Source of the DNA: CAVPPA01 sp050730755
Lineage (GTDB): Bacteria; Patescibacteriota; Saccharimonadia; Saccharimonadales; UBA4665
Assembly (NCBI GenBank): GCA_050730755.1
Contig: JBOHNR010000004.1
Location: forward strand, 1-42,052
Reading direction: 5' to 3'
Length of the DNA stretch: 42,052 bases
The notes beneath the pieces were generated by a model, which saw only the letters and a program-made list of their open reading frames with translations, was not told the origin of the DNA and made no database searches. The translations under genes were made by a program, and so were the position numbers. How positions within the stretch are numbered: the stretch's first letter is position 1; every line of letters starts with the position of its first letter. Shown here one piece after another: positions 8,319-15,365 of this stretch.

Positions 8319-9769
8319 GACTGTTTAGCGTTTGGGGTTGATTGTGGAGAAGTTGATGTGAGTGATGGCTCATTAGGAGAGGCTGCATTGTCAGCTTTCG
8401 AAAGCTTGGCAACTTTTTGCGGCGCTGATTTGTCTGAAATTTTGGGGTTTAGTATCTCCTCAATTCCAGCCAATGTTTGCTCACGGCTGAAATACTGTCC
8501 TGCTTTACCAGTGAGGTGTTCGGCGACTGCGAAATCCTGCGAAAAGAAATCAATCAGTTTCTTAGCGTTTTGATAGTCAGTTCGATCGGCCGGAGACAGT
8601 TCATTTTCGCCAACGATAGCGATAATATTTTTCAACGATTCGTATTTTTGCATAATGGCTTGAACTTTACCAACTAGCTGGTAATGGCGTTCTCCAACAA
8701 CTTGTGGAGTTAACAAAGATGAAGTAGTTTTAAGCAGGTCAACGGCCGGTCGAATACCATTTTCAGCAACTGTTCGCGAAAGCACAAGCACAGAGTCAAG
8801 CTGCTGTTGGATGGCCTGAACGGCCGGGTCGCTTAAATCGTCGGCAGGGATATAAACTGCTTGAACTGAAGTTATTGAACCTTTGTCTGTCGAGCTTAGG
8901 CGGTCCTCTAGACGCCTCAATTCAGAAAATACCATCGCCGAGTAGCCGCCTTCCGACGGAATGAGTCCAAGGTTAGTTGAAAGTTCAGTTAAAGCCTGAA
9001 TATGACGGTAAATATTGTCTACGAAGAAAAGAATGTCACGACCTTCCTCATCGCGAAAATATTCCGCTGCAGTTGCAGCCGCTGGACCAACCATAGACCG
9101 GATTGCCGGTGTAGCATCCATCTGACCAAAGAACATAACGGTGTTTTTGAGAACATCAGTTTCTTTAAGTGTTTGATATAATTCATTTCCTTCCCGGATA
9201 CGTTCTCCTACACCGCAATAGATTGATAGACTCTTTTTGTTACTGGTAACATTATGGATCATTTCCATTGTTAAAACGGTCTTTCCAACCCCCGCACCAC
9301 CGACAATGCCAATTTTCCTTCCCTTAACAAAAGGTGTCAAGAAATCAATAACCTTGAGGCCAGTTTCAAGTAATTCGAGTTTTTGATGACCTCGATAGCT
9401 TTTTGTTCCGGTAGCTTCACTAATTACACGCCGATTGTCTGAGATCGCCGTTTGATTATCAAGTGGCTCCCCAAGGGCATTAAAAACCCTTCCTAATGTA
9501 GCTGGACCAACTGGCACGCTTACCTTTGTATTGCTGCGGCTGATACTTTGGCCACAGCGTAGCAATTGACTATTGGTTAAGTTGATGCAAACTGCTGTAC
9601 TAGCTTTGAAGAAACTTACTTCAAGAAAAACTTCAGGGTAGTCATCGACTATTAAGAGTTCTCTTTCAATAGGTCGTTGCCCAAATATCTCAACTTCAAC
9701 CATCAGGCCCCGTAGAGACTTTACAAAGCCGACTTTTTTTTCGGATTCTTTGATATTGATTGTATTCAT
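8315..9769 (-). CDS. atpD: ATP synthase F1 beta subunit (catalytic), divergent
   Basis: This 484-aa protein keeps the catalytic features of F1 beta: Walker A GGAGVGKT at 157-164, the GER glutamate and arginine at 188-190, Walker B FFVD at 248-251, and ITSVQAVYIPADDLSDPA at about 299-315. The so-called DELSEED loop reads ENELSPAD, so its acidic end is changed. The N-terminal beta barrel is present but diverged. The C-terminus adds about 40 residues rich in Ala, Ser, Pro and Lys that normal beta subunits lack; similar tails occur on alpha and gamma of this operon. Start and stop overlap the neighbours by four bases on both sides. It should hydrolyse or make ATP. Whether it couples to ion flow is uncertain because the operon lacks recognisable a and c subunits. 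Confidence 0.93.
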   Translation of the reverse strand: MNTINIKESEKKVGFVKSLRGLMVEVEIFGQRPIERELLIVDDYPEVFLEVSFFKASTAVCINLTNSQLLRCGQSISRSNTKVSVPVGPATLGRVFNALGEPLDNQTAISDNRRVISEATGTKSYRGHQKLELLETGLKVIDFLTPFVKGRKIGIVGGAGVGKTVLTMEMIHNVTSNKKSLSIYCGVGERIREGNELYQTLKETDVLKNTVMFFGQMDATPAIRSMVGPAAATAAEYFRDEEGRDILFFVDNIYRHIQALTELSTNLGLIPSEGGYSAMVFSELRRLEDRLSSTDKGSITSVQAVYIPADDLSDPAVQAIQQQLDSVLVLSRTVAENGIRPAVDLLKTTSSLLTPQVVGERHYQLVGKVQAIMQKYESLKNIIAIVGENELSPADRTDYQNAKKLIDFFSQDFAVAEHLTGKAGQYFSREQTLAGIEEILNPKISDKSAPQKVAKLSKADNAASPNEPSLTSTSPQSTPNAKQS

Positions 9770-10629
9770 GAGTGCTGCTTCGAGCGTTTCTTTCTCTTAA
9801 GACTGATCATGACTTCTCTTGAACGTCGGTCATTTTCCGAACGCTTGGCTCGATGGTAGTCGAGTTTATAGTAGTTAACTAAATCCCAAGCACGCTTTTT
9901 TGCTACTGCCATAGCGTTAAAACGGCTAGCATCCTGAGCCAAGCTAGATTCAAGGATGGCCTGGCTAAATGCCAATGTCATCATGGTCATTTCCATTAAA
10001 TCAGCAATCTCATCTAGCGATGGTTCAAAGATGGTGTCTTTAGCGGTCATAATATCTTCGTCAGGATTAGCTGTCTCGCTCATTGCCTGGATGCTAGAGA
10101 ATAAATCGATAGATTTAATGCCTTGAACACCGAGCGAAACGTATTCTTCGTAGTAGACAGTTATTTTGGAATAAGAACTGATAGCTTCAATGACTGGGCT
10201 AACGTCAATATAGTTTTCACTCTCTGGTACTTGGAAATAACGGATGTAAGGAATGCCTCTCTGTTTAAGTTGACTGGCGCCATGGCTGCCCAGTACGACA
10301 ATATCTGTAGTCGTTTCATTATAATTTTGCAACATAGTTTCAATGAGACGTTGGTCGATATCGCCGCTTAATCCGGCTTCGGCAGAGATAATAACAAAGA
10401 CTCTTTTGCCCTCATCTTGTAACTTACCACGATGAGTAATTTGAGAGCCAGGATCAACTCGAATAGAACTGTACCGTTTCCATAGTAAATCAAAGAACTC
10501 TTTAGAAAGCTTAACTTTGTTTTTAATCTTAGCTACTTGGGTACTAGCAATACTTTCAAAGACACCAGTTAAGTCCTCAACAGTGGTGATTTGCTCTGTT
10601 TCTTTTTGAATAGCGCTAGCTCTTCGCAT
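9766..10629 (-). CDS. atpG: ATP synthase F1 gamma subunit, divergent
   Basis: The chosen ATG at 10629 has a GAGG ribosome site nine bases upstream and gives 287 aa; a longer frame exists but would overlap alpha by 77 bases. The central-shaft helices are recognisable at both ends. The N-terminus runs MRRASAIQKETEQITTVEDL, the counterpart of the canonical RIKSIKNTQKIT region. The C-terminal helix contains ILESSLAQDASRFNAMAVAK, equivalent to the ALLESxASExxxRMxAM signature. After that helix the protein ends in an unusual, very basic tail (about 20 residues with KRKKRSK). Gamma rotates inside the alpha/beta ring and joins it to the membrane rotor. The divergence is greater than for alpha or beta. 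Confidence 0.88.
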   Translation of the reverse strand: MRRASAIQKETEQITTVEDLTGVFESIASTQVAKIKNKVKLSKEFFDLLWKRYSSIRVDPGSQITHRGKLQDEGKRVFVIISAEAGLSGDIDQRLIETMLQNYNETTTDIVVLGSHGASQLKQRGIPYIRYFQVPESENYIDVSPVIEAISSYSKITVYYEEYVSLGVQGIKSIDLFSSIQAMSETANPDEDIMTAKDTIFEPSLDEIADLMEMTMMTLAFSQAILESSLAQDASRFNAMAVAKKRAWDLVNYYKLDYHRAKRSENDRRSREVMISLKRKKRSKQHS

Positions 10630-12127
10630 GTAATTTATCCTCTGATTTAGCGCTACCTTGTGGATTCTCAGGTGATGGCTTAGGTGCTGCAACTACCTTT
10701 ATTGGCACCGCTGGTTGTTTAGAAAACTTTTTGAGTAACTCGGGTTCTAAACGATCGAAATCCTGGTCATTCTTAATCTCAGAACTTATCTTTTTCACCG
10801 TTGTTTTTAACGCTACTACGTCAATCTCAATTGTACCTTTGGCAAGCAATATAGTCTCCAATATAAGTTGTTGCTCAATTAATGAAAAGCGTTCTTCCGG
10901 AGGCTGTAACAGGGCTTCGTAAATCTGTTTGCCGAGTAAAAGATCAATACTAGCTTCTTTGGATAAACTGGACCCAAAATGTGAGAACTCTTCAGCTTGA
11001 TGATAATTGGCGAGCTTTTTAAATAGATCCCCAGAGAGGCGTTTTTGACGGATATTTTGAGCCTGTCCACCAACACGGGAAACTGACAAGCCAGCGTTAA
11101 CTGCTGGTCGAATTCCTTGTCGAAAGACACCTAAGTCGAAGATGATTTGACCATCGGTAATTGACATAATACTAGTCGAAAGATAAGCGGTAATGTCGTC
11201 ATTGGGCGTTACTATTACCGGTAAGGCAGTCAGAGTTTTATTAGTTTTAAGTAACTTACCGGCGCGTTCGAGTAGAGATGAGTGAGCGTAGAACATGTCT
11301 CCGGGGTAGGAATCTCGACCTGGATCAACTTCTTGGAGCAGAGAAAGTTGGCGATAAGCTTCAGCGTGACCACTCAAGTCGTCATAAATAATAATCACGT
11401 CCTGACCGTTATTCCAAAGATATTCGGCCATGGCACAGGCAGCGTACGGTGCGAGATAAGACTGTGTCAGTGAATCAAAGATATCAGCCAGTACGACAAT
11501 TGTATGATCCATTGCTCCAGAGGATTGAAGTCCATTTAGTAAGCTTTCAATATCTACCTTACGTTTACCGATCAAGACATATACCACCACACGATCCGTG
11601 CCCGCTTGGTTTGCGCTTAACTGGCTTAAGAATGTACTCTTACCTGACTTACTGTCACCTAATATAGCTATACGTTGACCTAGAACAATCGGGAAAAACA
11701 TGTCAACTGCTGACACTCCACTAGCCAGTTGCTCATTTAACATACTGCGAGCCATAATACCCGGCGCTGTATTGAATATGCCAGATTTTTCTTTGGCTAT
11801 TAGAGCTCCCTTATTATCAAGCGGCAGACCCATAGGTGAAATAACCCTACCAATTAATTCTTTACCGACAGGTACACTCAAGACGTCATTTTCAACAACT
11901 GCCAAAATCCCTGGTTTAATTTTTTCAGAGTCAATATTAAATAGAATGACTTTATCGCCATAGGCTTCACGGACTAGACCGCGCTGACCGTCCTCAAATA
12001 ATACCTGAGCTCCAAGACGCACACCCTCTAGGCCTTTGACTTCCACAATAAAACTATTGGCAGCAACAATTTCGCCAGTTAGCTGGTTGTCTTCTACTAG
12101 ATGTTGAAAGGCTTGATTGTCAAACAT
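10616..12127 (-). CDS. atpA: ATP synthase F1 alpha subunit, divergent
   Basis: The ATG at 12127 gives 503 aa and has a CCGGAGA site 11 bases upstream; the upstream GTG at 12154 would overlap delta by 35 bases. The nucleotide-binding loop reads GDSKSGKS (157-164), where alpha subunits nearly always read GDRQTGKT. The arginine-finger motif SVSRVGGQAQ (348-357) and GRDSYPGDMFYAHSSLLERA (about 270-289) are intact, so this is a true alpha rather than a second beta. The C-terminus carries an extra Pro/Ala/Lys-rich tail of about 35 residues. Stop and start overlap gamma by 14 bases. Alpha is the non-catalytic member of the hexamer and supplies the arginine to the beta active site. Confidence 0.92.
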   Translation of the reverse strand: MFDNQAFQHLVEDNQLTGEIVAANSFIVEVKGLEGVRLGAQVLFEDGQRGLVREAYGDKVILFNIDSEKIKPGILAVVENDVLSVPVGKELIGRVISPMGLPLDNKGALIAKEKSGIFNTAPGIMARSMLNEQLASGVSAVDMFFPIVLGQRIAILGDSKSGKSTFLSQLSANQAGTDRVVVYVLIGKRKVDIESLLNGLQSSGAMDHTIVVLADIFDSLTQSYLAPYAACAMAEYLWNNGQDVIIIYDDLSGHAEAYRQLSLLQEVDPGRDSYPGDMFYAHSSLLERAGKLLKTNKTLTALPVIVTPNDDITAYLSTSIMSITDGQIIFDLGVFRQGIRPAVNAGLSVSRVGGQAQNIRQKRLSGDLFKKLANYHQAEEFSHFGSSLSKEASIDLLLGKQIYEALLQPPEERFSLIEQQLILETILLAKGTIEIDVVALKTTVKKISSEIKNDQDFDRLEPELLKKFSKQPAVPIKVVAAPKPSPENPQGSAKSEDKLHAKS

Positions 12128-12605
12128 GACGCAGAATCTCCGGAAAACGTCCACACTCAGCTAGAATTTGACGCCGAAACGACCAATCATAAACGTGACT
12201 ACCATATCCAATGACCATTCCTCCGAGTAGAGTCGAATTAAAACGAAAGTCTACAAGTATATTTGTTGAGATATGTTCTCGGCACCACGCAACTAGTATT
12301 TTTTTGAGACTGGTTGTTGGTACGGCTGCCAGGGTGATAGTGATATGTGGCAGCGAACTTTCTAAATCTTGTAAAGTTGCCAAAAGTTCATCTAATCTTT
12401 TTTGGTTAAGCGGTTTCTCGGCAGCCCATTTCTGAATTAAATTAGTGGCTACTTCGGAAATGACCGGCGTATCCTTTGGTTTATCATTTGTAATATATGT
12501 TTTTATACTGTTCTGGCTAAACCATTGGGCATATTTTCGAACTTCCAAGATCGCTGATTTGAGATCTTGCGTTGACGACAAGTTGTCTTGCAGGTCAAGT
12601 TTCAT
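12120..12605 (-). CDS. atpH: ATP synthase F1 delta subunit
   Basis: This 161-aa protein starts at the ATG at 12605, with GAGG six bases upstream; the alternative is a TTG at 12608. Its C-terminal third has the delta signature, LVDFRFNSTLLGGMVIGYGS followed by HVYDWSFRRQI, matching the canonical GG-(V/M)-I-x-x-G-(x)4-D-x-S pattern. The N-terminal helical domain that binds the top of the alpha3beta3 hexamer is present but poorly conserved, and the protein is slightly short for the family (about 175-180 aa). It overlaps the b-like gene by 11 bases and alpha by 8. Delta links the F1 head to the peripheral stalk, so its retention argues that a stator is still built. Confidence 0.85.
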   Translation of the reverse strand: MKLDLQDNLSSTQDLKSAILEVRKYAQWFSQNSIKTYITNDKPKDTPVISEVATNLIQKWAAEKPLNQKRLDELLATLQDLESSLPHITITLAAVPTTSLKKILVAWCREHISTNILVDFRFNSTLLGGMVIGYGSHVYDWSFRRQILAECGRFPEILRHV

Positions 12606-13212
12606 CAACCACCTCTTTCACGAAGTCAGCTTTATGTTCCTCTAATACTGATATTAGATAAGAAGTTTGACTGCCCAGATCGATGTTATGCTGTAAAGTT
12701 TCAAGTAGAAAAGAGCCGACAGCATCCGCAAGTTTCGTATCGATTTGTTGAACTAATCGTTTCTTTTCAATCTCCAGCTCCTGGGCCATTTTGGCCTTAA
12801 GTTCTTCTTCATGCCCAGCTAGCTCGCCCTTAATACCGATCATATCAATTTCGGCTTGGTTATGGAGCCTGGATAATTCTTTGCGGTAACGCTCCAACTC
12901 ATCACTGACAATTTCTGTAGCTAATCGCTTAACCAAGTTATTAATTTGCTCTGCGGAGGCTTCTAAGTCGTGTTGCAATAGATTAGCTGAGTGTTTTACG
13001 ACGGTTTGAAATTGCTCTTGGGAGGCTTGAAGAAGATGCTCTTTAATAGCGGCTGGCAAGTGAGCTTCGGCTGCAGGTGAGTGTAATTTTTCAGGTTCAT
13101 GCTTAGTATGTCTGAAATGAGCAGACGCATGTTGGATAGCTAAAGTAGCCAAAATACCCATGATAAGGACGTCAATCAGTATAAAAATTTGAAAAAATAT
13201 TGTGTCTGACAT
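12595..13212 (-). CDS. atpF: ATP synthase b-like peripheral stalk subunit
   Basis: This 205-aa protein has one N-terminal transmembrane helix (about 6-27) and then a long helical, charged, coiled-coil region (about 60-185) rich in Glu, Lys, Gln and Ala. This is the architecture of F-type subunit b. The segment after the membrane helix (His-rich, 30-50) is unusual. Sequence identity to ordinary b is low, so the call rests on topology and on its place directly before delta and alpha. One base separates its start from the stop of the c-like hairpin protein. A b subunit normally holds F1 against subunit a in the membrane. As no subunit a is encoded here, its membrane partner is not known. Confidence 0.75.
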   Translation of the reverse strand: MSDTIFFQIFILIDVLIMGILATLAIQHASAHFRHTKHEPEKLHSPAAEAHLPAAIKEHLLQASQEQFQTVVKHSANLLQHDLEASAEQINNLVKRLATEIVSDELERYRKELSRLHNQAEIDMIGIKGELAGHEEELKAKMAQELEIEKKRLVQQIDTKLADAVGSFLLETLQHNIDLGSQTSYLISVLEEHKADFVKEVVDET

Positions 13213-13213
13213 A

Positions 13214-14089
13214 TTAAAACCGTGTCAGCACCATGTAAATTGCAATAACCGCGACCGCCAAAATTACAACAACCAATCCAGATAGCTGGATAACGTTCCG
13301 ATAAACTGCTGCCTGGGACATTGGATTGCGACCGATCGAAATAATACTGCTATGGATCATCGAGTAGATAATGATGACAACAACAATCAGTGTTATAAAG
13401 AAAATTCCTATGCTAATAATTATTGGCAAGGAACTTACAGTTTTATTAGCCAGAGCGTTGGCTAAGCTTTGCACCGCCGGTGGGATTAAAGTTTTATTAG
13501 GCTGCTTATAGTAGTAAGCAACATTTACAAGAACTGGTACTTGACCAACTGTGACAACATGCTTTTGGCCGTTTTTTTCAGTATATGTTTGTTGACTATC
13601 GGTGCTATTTGGTAATACGCCTTGAGCAATTCCAACTACGCTGGTGTTGCTGGTAGCTTTCATTCCGACACCGCTAATCGGGGAAGCTGTAATCGGATCA
13701 CCTTCTGAGATATTGCCGTTGATGTTTGATACTAGAACCTGCTCGACTCCATTTGTAGCTACTTGAACTTGATTGCCCTGACCGGTCGAAACGGAAACCT
13801 GTGATTCTTCGCTATCAATAACAACACCCAAGATGTTATTGGCATTGCTAACTGTAGCCGGATTGACATAATCGGAAGAATTTTTCTCTAGACTGACGAT
13901 CGATCCGTCAGCCAAATCGCTATTAGTTAAGAAACCTTGAGAAATCAAAGTTACAGCACCGGCAACTGCAGGTACAATTAGGACGCTGCACATTGTCAGT
14001 ATAGCTAACCAAGATTTCGGATATTTTAGTCCAAAACTCCGGTCAAAAAGACCATTTTCGATTACTTTAATTAAATTTTTCGTTTTCAT
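13214..14089 (-). CDS. Membrane protein with large exterior domain and subunit-c-like hairpin lacking the carboxylate
   Basis: This 291-aa protein starts at the ATG at 14089 (a GTG at 14098 is the alternative). Predicted topology: membrane helix 27-48, exterior domain of about 170 residues (50-220) with beta patterns such as ISEGDPITASPISGVGMKA, helix 222-243, a short cytoplasmic loop, and helix 266-288. The loop reads SIGRNPMSQAAVYRN; the A-x-GRNP loop is the hallmark of F-type subunit c, where it contacts gamma and epsilon. The orientation also agrees with c (helix in, loop in the cytoplasm, helix out). However, position 274, where c has its ion-binding Glu or Asp, is Val, and the Gly-rich pattern of c helix 1 is absent. 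It is the first gene of the operon, in the slot where c normally sits. I infer a non-ion-translocating c derivative or mimic; no known family is claimed. Confidence 0.75.
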   Translation of the reverse strand: MKTKNLIKVIENGLFDRSFGLKYPKSWLAILTMCSVLIVPAVAGAVTLISQGFLTNSDLADGSIVSLEKNSSDYVNPATVSNANNILGVVIDSEESQVSVSTGQGNQVQVATNGVEQVLVSNINGNISEGDPITASPISGVGMKATSNTSVVGIAQGVLPNSTDSQQTYTEKNGQKHVVTVGQVPVLVNVAYYYKQPNKTLIPPAVQSLANALANKTVSSLPIIISIGIFFITLIVVVIIIYSMIHSSIISIGRNPMSQAAVYRNVIQLSGLVVVILAVAVIAIYMVLTRF

Positions 14090-14117
14090 TTCGACCACTG
14101 ATCTAATTTCAAGACTT

Positions 14118-14123
14118 ATTATA
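14118..14123 (-). promoter_or_regulatory. Extended -10 promoter of the F1-ATPase operon
   Basis: On the minus strand the sequence reads TTGCTATAAT, an extended -10 (TGnTATAAT). The inferred start site is near 14111, giving a leader of about 20 nt before the ATG at 14089. No good -35 is visible, as is usual for extended -10 promoters. Confidence 0.6.
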
Positions 14124-14150
14124 GCAAATATTAGTTATGCTAATATCCGT

Positions 14151-14250
14151 GGCGCGGGTGCACGACAAGTATCAATTTTTACTGACTGCAAAATTAAACC
14201 CCTAAAAGATTGACTAAAGGGCTTTCGTGCACCTATTCTAAAAGTGCGCC
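14151..14250. ncRNA. Structured element, strand unknown
   Basis: A strong long-range inverted repeat: GGTGCACGA at 14157-14165 pairs perfectly with TCGTGCACC at 14225-14233. A CCC/GGG pair lies inside and GGCGC (14151-14155) faces GCGCC (14246-14250) outside. It sits in the intergenic space just upstream of the ATPase promoter. No T-run follows it on either strand, so it is not a simple terminator. It may be a small RNA or a regulator of the operon; nothing identifies the family. Confidence 0.35.
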
Positions 14251-14276
14251 ATTAAATAACTGAGATTGATGTTTAA

Positions 14277-14381
14277 ATGCAAAATTCGATGAGAGACCAA
14301 GAAGGTTATACATTACTTGAACTTTTGGTTGTAATTATAATCGTCTGCATATTAGTTGCACTGATAGTCTGGCACTGGTAA
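14277..14381 (+). CDS. 34-aa prepilin-like micro-protein
   Basis: A tiny reading frame encodes 34 residues: a short polar start, then EGYTLLELLVVIIIVCILVALIVW, then a stop. This is an almost complete type IV prepilin N-terminus: G followed by an aromatic residue, Thr-Leu-Leu-Glu with the conserved Glu at mature position 5, and a hydrophobic helix. The globular pilin head is missing. Downstream bases in the other frames do not continue a pilin, so a single frameshift does not explain it. It could be a remnant of a pilin gene or a genuine minimal pilin-like membrane peptide. The ribosome site is weak. It lies in an otherwise gene-free stretch between the ATPase promoter and a convergent small gene. 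Confidence 0.5.
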   Translation: MQNSMRDQEGYTLLELLVVIIIVCILVALIVWHW

Positions 14382-14411
14382 TTTCTTATCTGGGTGCTCT
14401 GGCTAACTTAT

Positions 14412-14687
14412 TTACCGCGAAACATTCAATAGTTTATCCTGTTCCGGTCTTTCTTTAGTGTGTTTCTTCTGCAGAGCTGAATGAAACTTTATAGTCGTGT
14501 GTTTCGCACAGGTATGATAGGTTGTGCCATCAACCTTGTGTCGTCCGATGCGCCAACACTTAGCTTGATTGCAGTTAAATCGTTTATAGAAACCAATCAA
14601 AGCACCAAATATTGTGATAGAGGTTAGGTTGGAAAGATTTGATATCCAAGTGGGTTGATTAATAAACAGCCAATTCCAAATACTCAT
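14412..14687 (-). CDS. Small membrane protein with zinc-binding-like Cys/His motif
   Basis: This 91-aa protein has an AAGGAG ribosome site nine bases before its ATG at 14687, supporting a real gene. It has one membrane helix (about 19-35) and then a soluble domain with C-x4-C (NCNQAKC), a conserved-looking RIGRHKVDGTTYHTC stretch and C-x2-H, which could bind one zinc. The C-terminus is basic and polar. I recognise similar small TM-plus-CxxxxC...HxCxxH proteins from actinobacterial and patescibacterial genomes and phages, but no function is assigned to them. It is transcribed convergently with the prepilin-like micro-gene. Confidence 0.65.
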   Translation of the reverse strand: MSIWNWLFINQPTWISNLSNLTSITIFGALIGFYKRFNCNQAKCWRIGRHKVDGTTYHTCAKHTTIKFHSALQKKHTKERPEQDKLLNVSR

Positions 14688-14786
14688 TCAAATACACTCC
14701 TTGATACTATTTATTGCTTATATCAAGTCTACAGGGTATTGGAATTATTGGATATTTAAACGGATCGAACTACTCAATTAATTTGG

Positions 14787-14792
14787 TATAAT
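14787..14792 (+). promoter_or_regulatory. -10 box of the tRNA-Thr/tRNA-Gly unit
   Basis: A perfect TATAAT lies 19 bases before the tRNA-Thr gene, with the inferred start near 14799. The -35 region is poor. Confidence 0.55.
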
Positions 14793-14811
14793 TAGCTCGC
14801 TTTTTCAGCAT

Positions 14812-14888
14812 GCCACCTTAGCTCAGATGGCTAGAGCACCGCTTTCGTAAAGCGGGGGTCTGGGGTTCGACTCCCCAAGGTGGCTCCA
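14812..14888 (+). tRNA. tRNA-Thr (CGT), CCA encoded
   Basis: A cloverleaf with a perfect 7-bp acceptor stem (GCCACCT/AGGTGGC), anticodon loop with CGT, a TTCGA T-loop and an encoded CCA. The discriminator base is T, which matters for the thrS leader described at 18147-18339. Confidence 0.95.
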
Positions 14889-14908
14889 ATTGTTTCTTTG
14901 CTCATGTT

Positions 14909-14983
14909 GCGAGTGTTGTATAGGGGTTATTATGTAGCCTTCCCAAGGCTGAGACGCGGGTTCGAGTCCCGCCACTCGCACCA
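14909..14983 (+). tRNA. tRNA-Gly (CCC), CCA encoded
   Basis: Acceptor stem GCGAGTG/CACTCGC, anticodon loop TTCCCAA giving CCC, T-loop TTCGAGT, discriminator A and encoded CCA. It starts 20 bases after tRNA-Thr and is probably on the same transcript. Confidence 0.93.
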
Positions 14984-15011
14984 TCTGTGGTGATACAATA
15001 GAGCAAAAGCT

Positions 15012-15365
15012 ATGATTATCCCTAAGCAGTATTTGCGTGATCGTTTTGTTTTGCTTGTTGGTAGCGTAAACGTCTTCTTGACTTTTTTACTTGGTATTCT
15101 GACGATATTAAGACTAGACGCCAATCATAGTAGTTATATTGTCCAATACCGCTCGAATGTTGCCATTAACACCTTCCAAAGCGGTAGCAGTATTGAACTG
15201 TTTAGCTTCATAGTTTTTGGCCTGCTGGTGCTTATTTCTCATAGTTTTATTAGCTTGAGGGTTTATCTAATCCATCGCCAGTTGGCAGTTACAGTTCTTT
15301 GTCTAGGCACATTACTTCTGATACTTGCCATAATAGTCAGTAACGCTTTATTAATGCTACGATGA
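15012..15365 (+). CDS. Three-helix membrane protein paired with a glycosyltransferase
   Basis: This 117-aa protein has three hydrophobic helices (about 12-34, 60-82 and 92-115) joined by short polar loops and a basic stretch (RVYLIHRQ). No enzymatic motif is visible. Its stop overlaps the ATG of the glycosyltransferase by four bases (ATGA), so the two are translationally coupled and the product is likely a partner or regulator of that membrane enzyme. A TACAAT box at 14994-14999 ends 12 bases before the ATG, giving a predicted leader of only about five or six bases. No family name is offered. Confidence 0.7.
   Translation: MIIPKQYLRDRFVLLVGSVNVFLTFLLGILTILRLDANHSSYIVQYRSNVAINTFQSGSSIELFSFIVFGLLVLISHSFISLRVYLIHRQLAVTVLCLGTLLLILAIIVSNALLMLR

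Noticed and set aside
10616..12154. Extended starts for alpha (GTG 12154) and gamma (10692)
   Set aside because: The shorter starts have better ribosome sites and natural overlaps, and they match the family N-termini.
14930..15124. Minus-strand frame ending in EWRDSNPRLSLGKAT
   Set aside because: It is a translation of tRNA-Gly, a well-known false protein motif, with no ribosome site.
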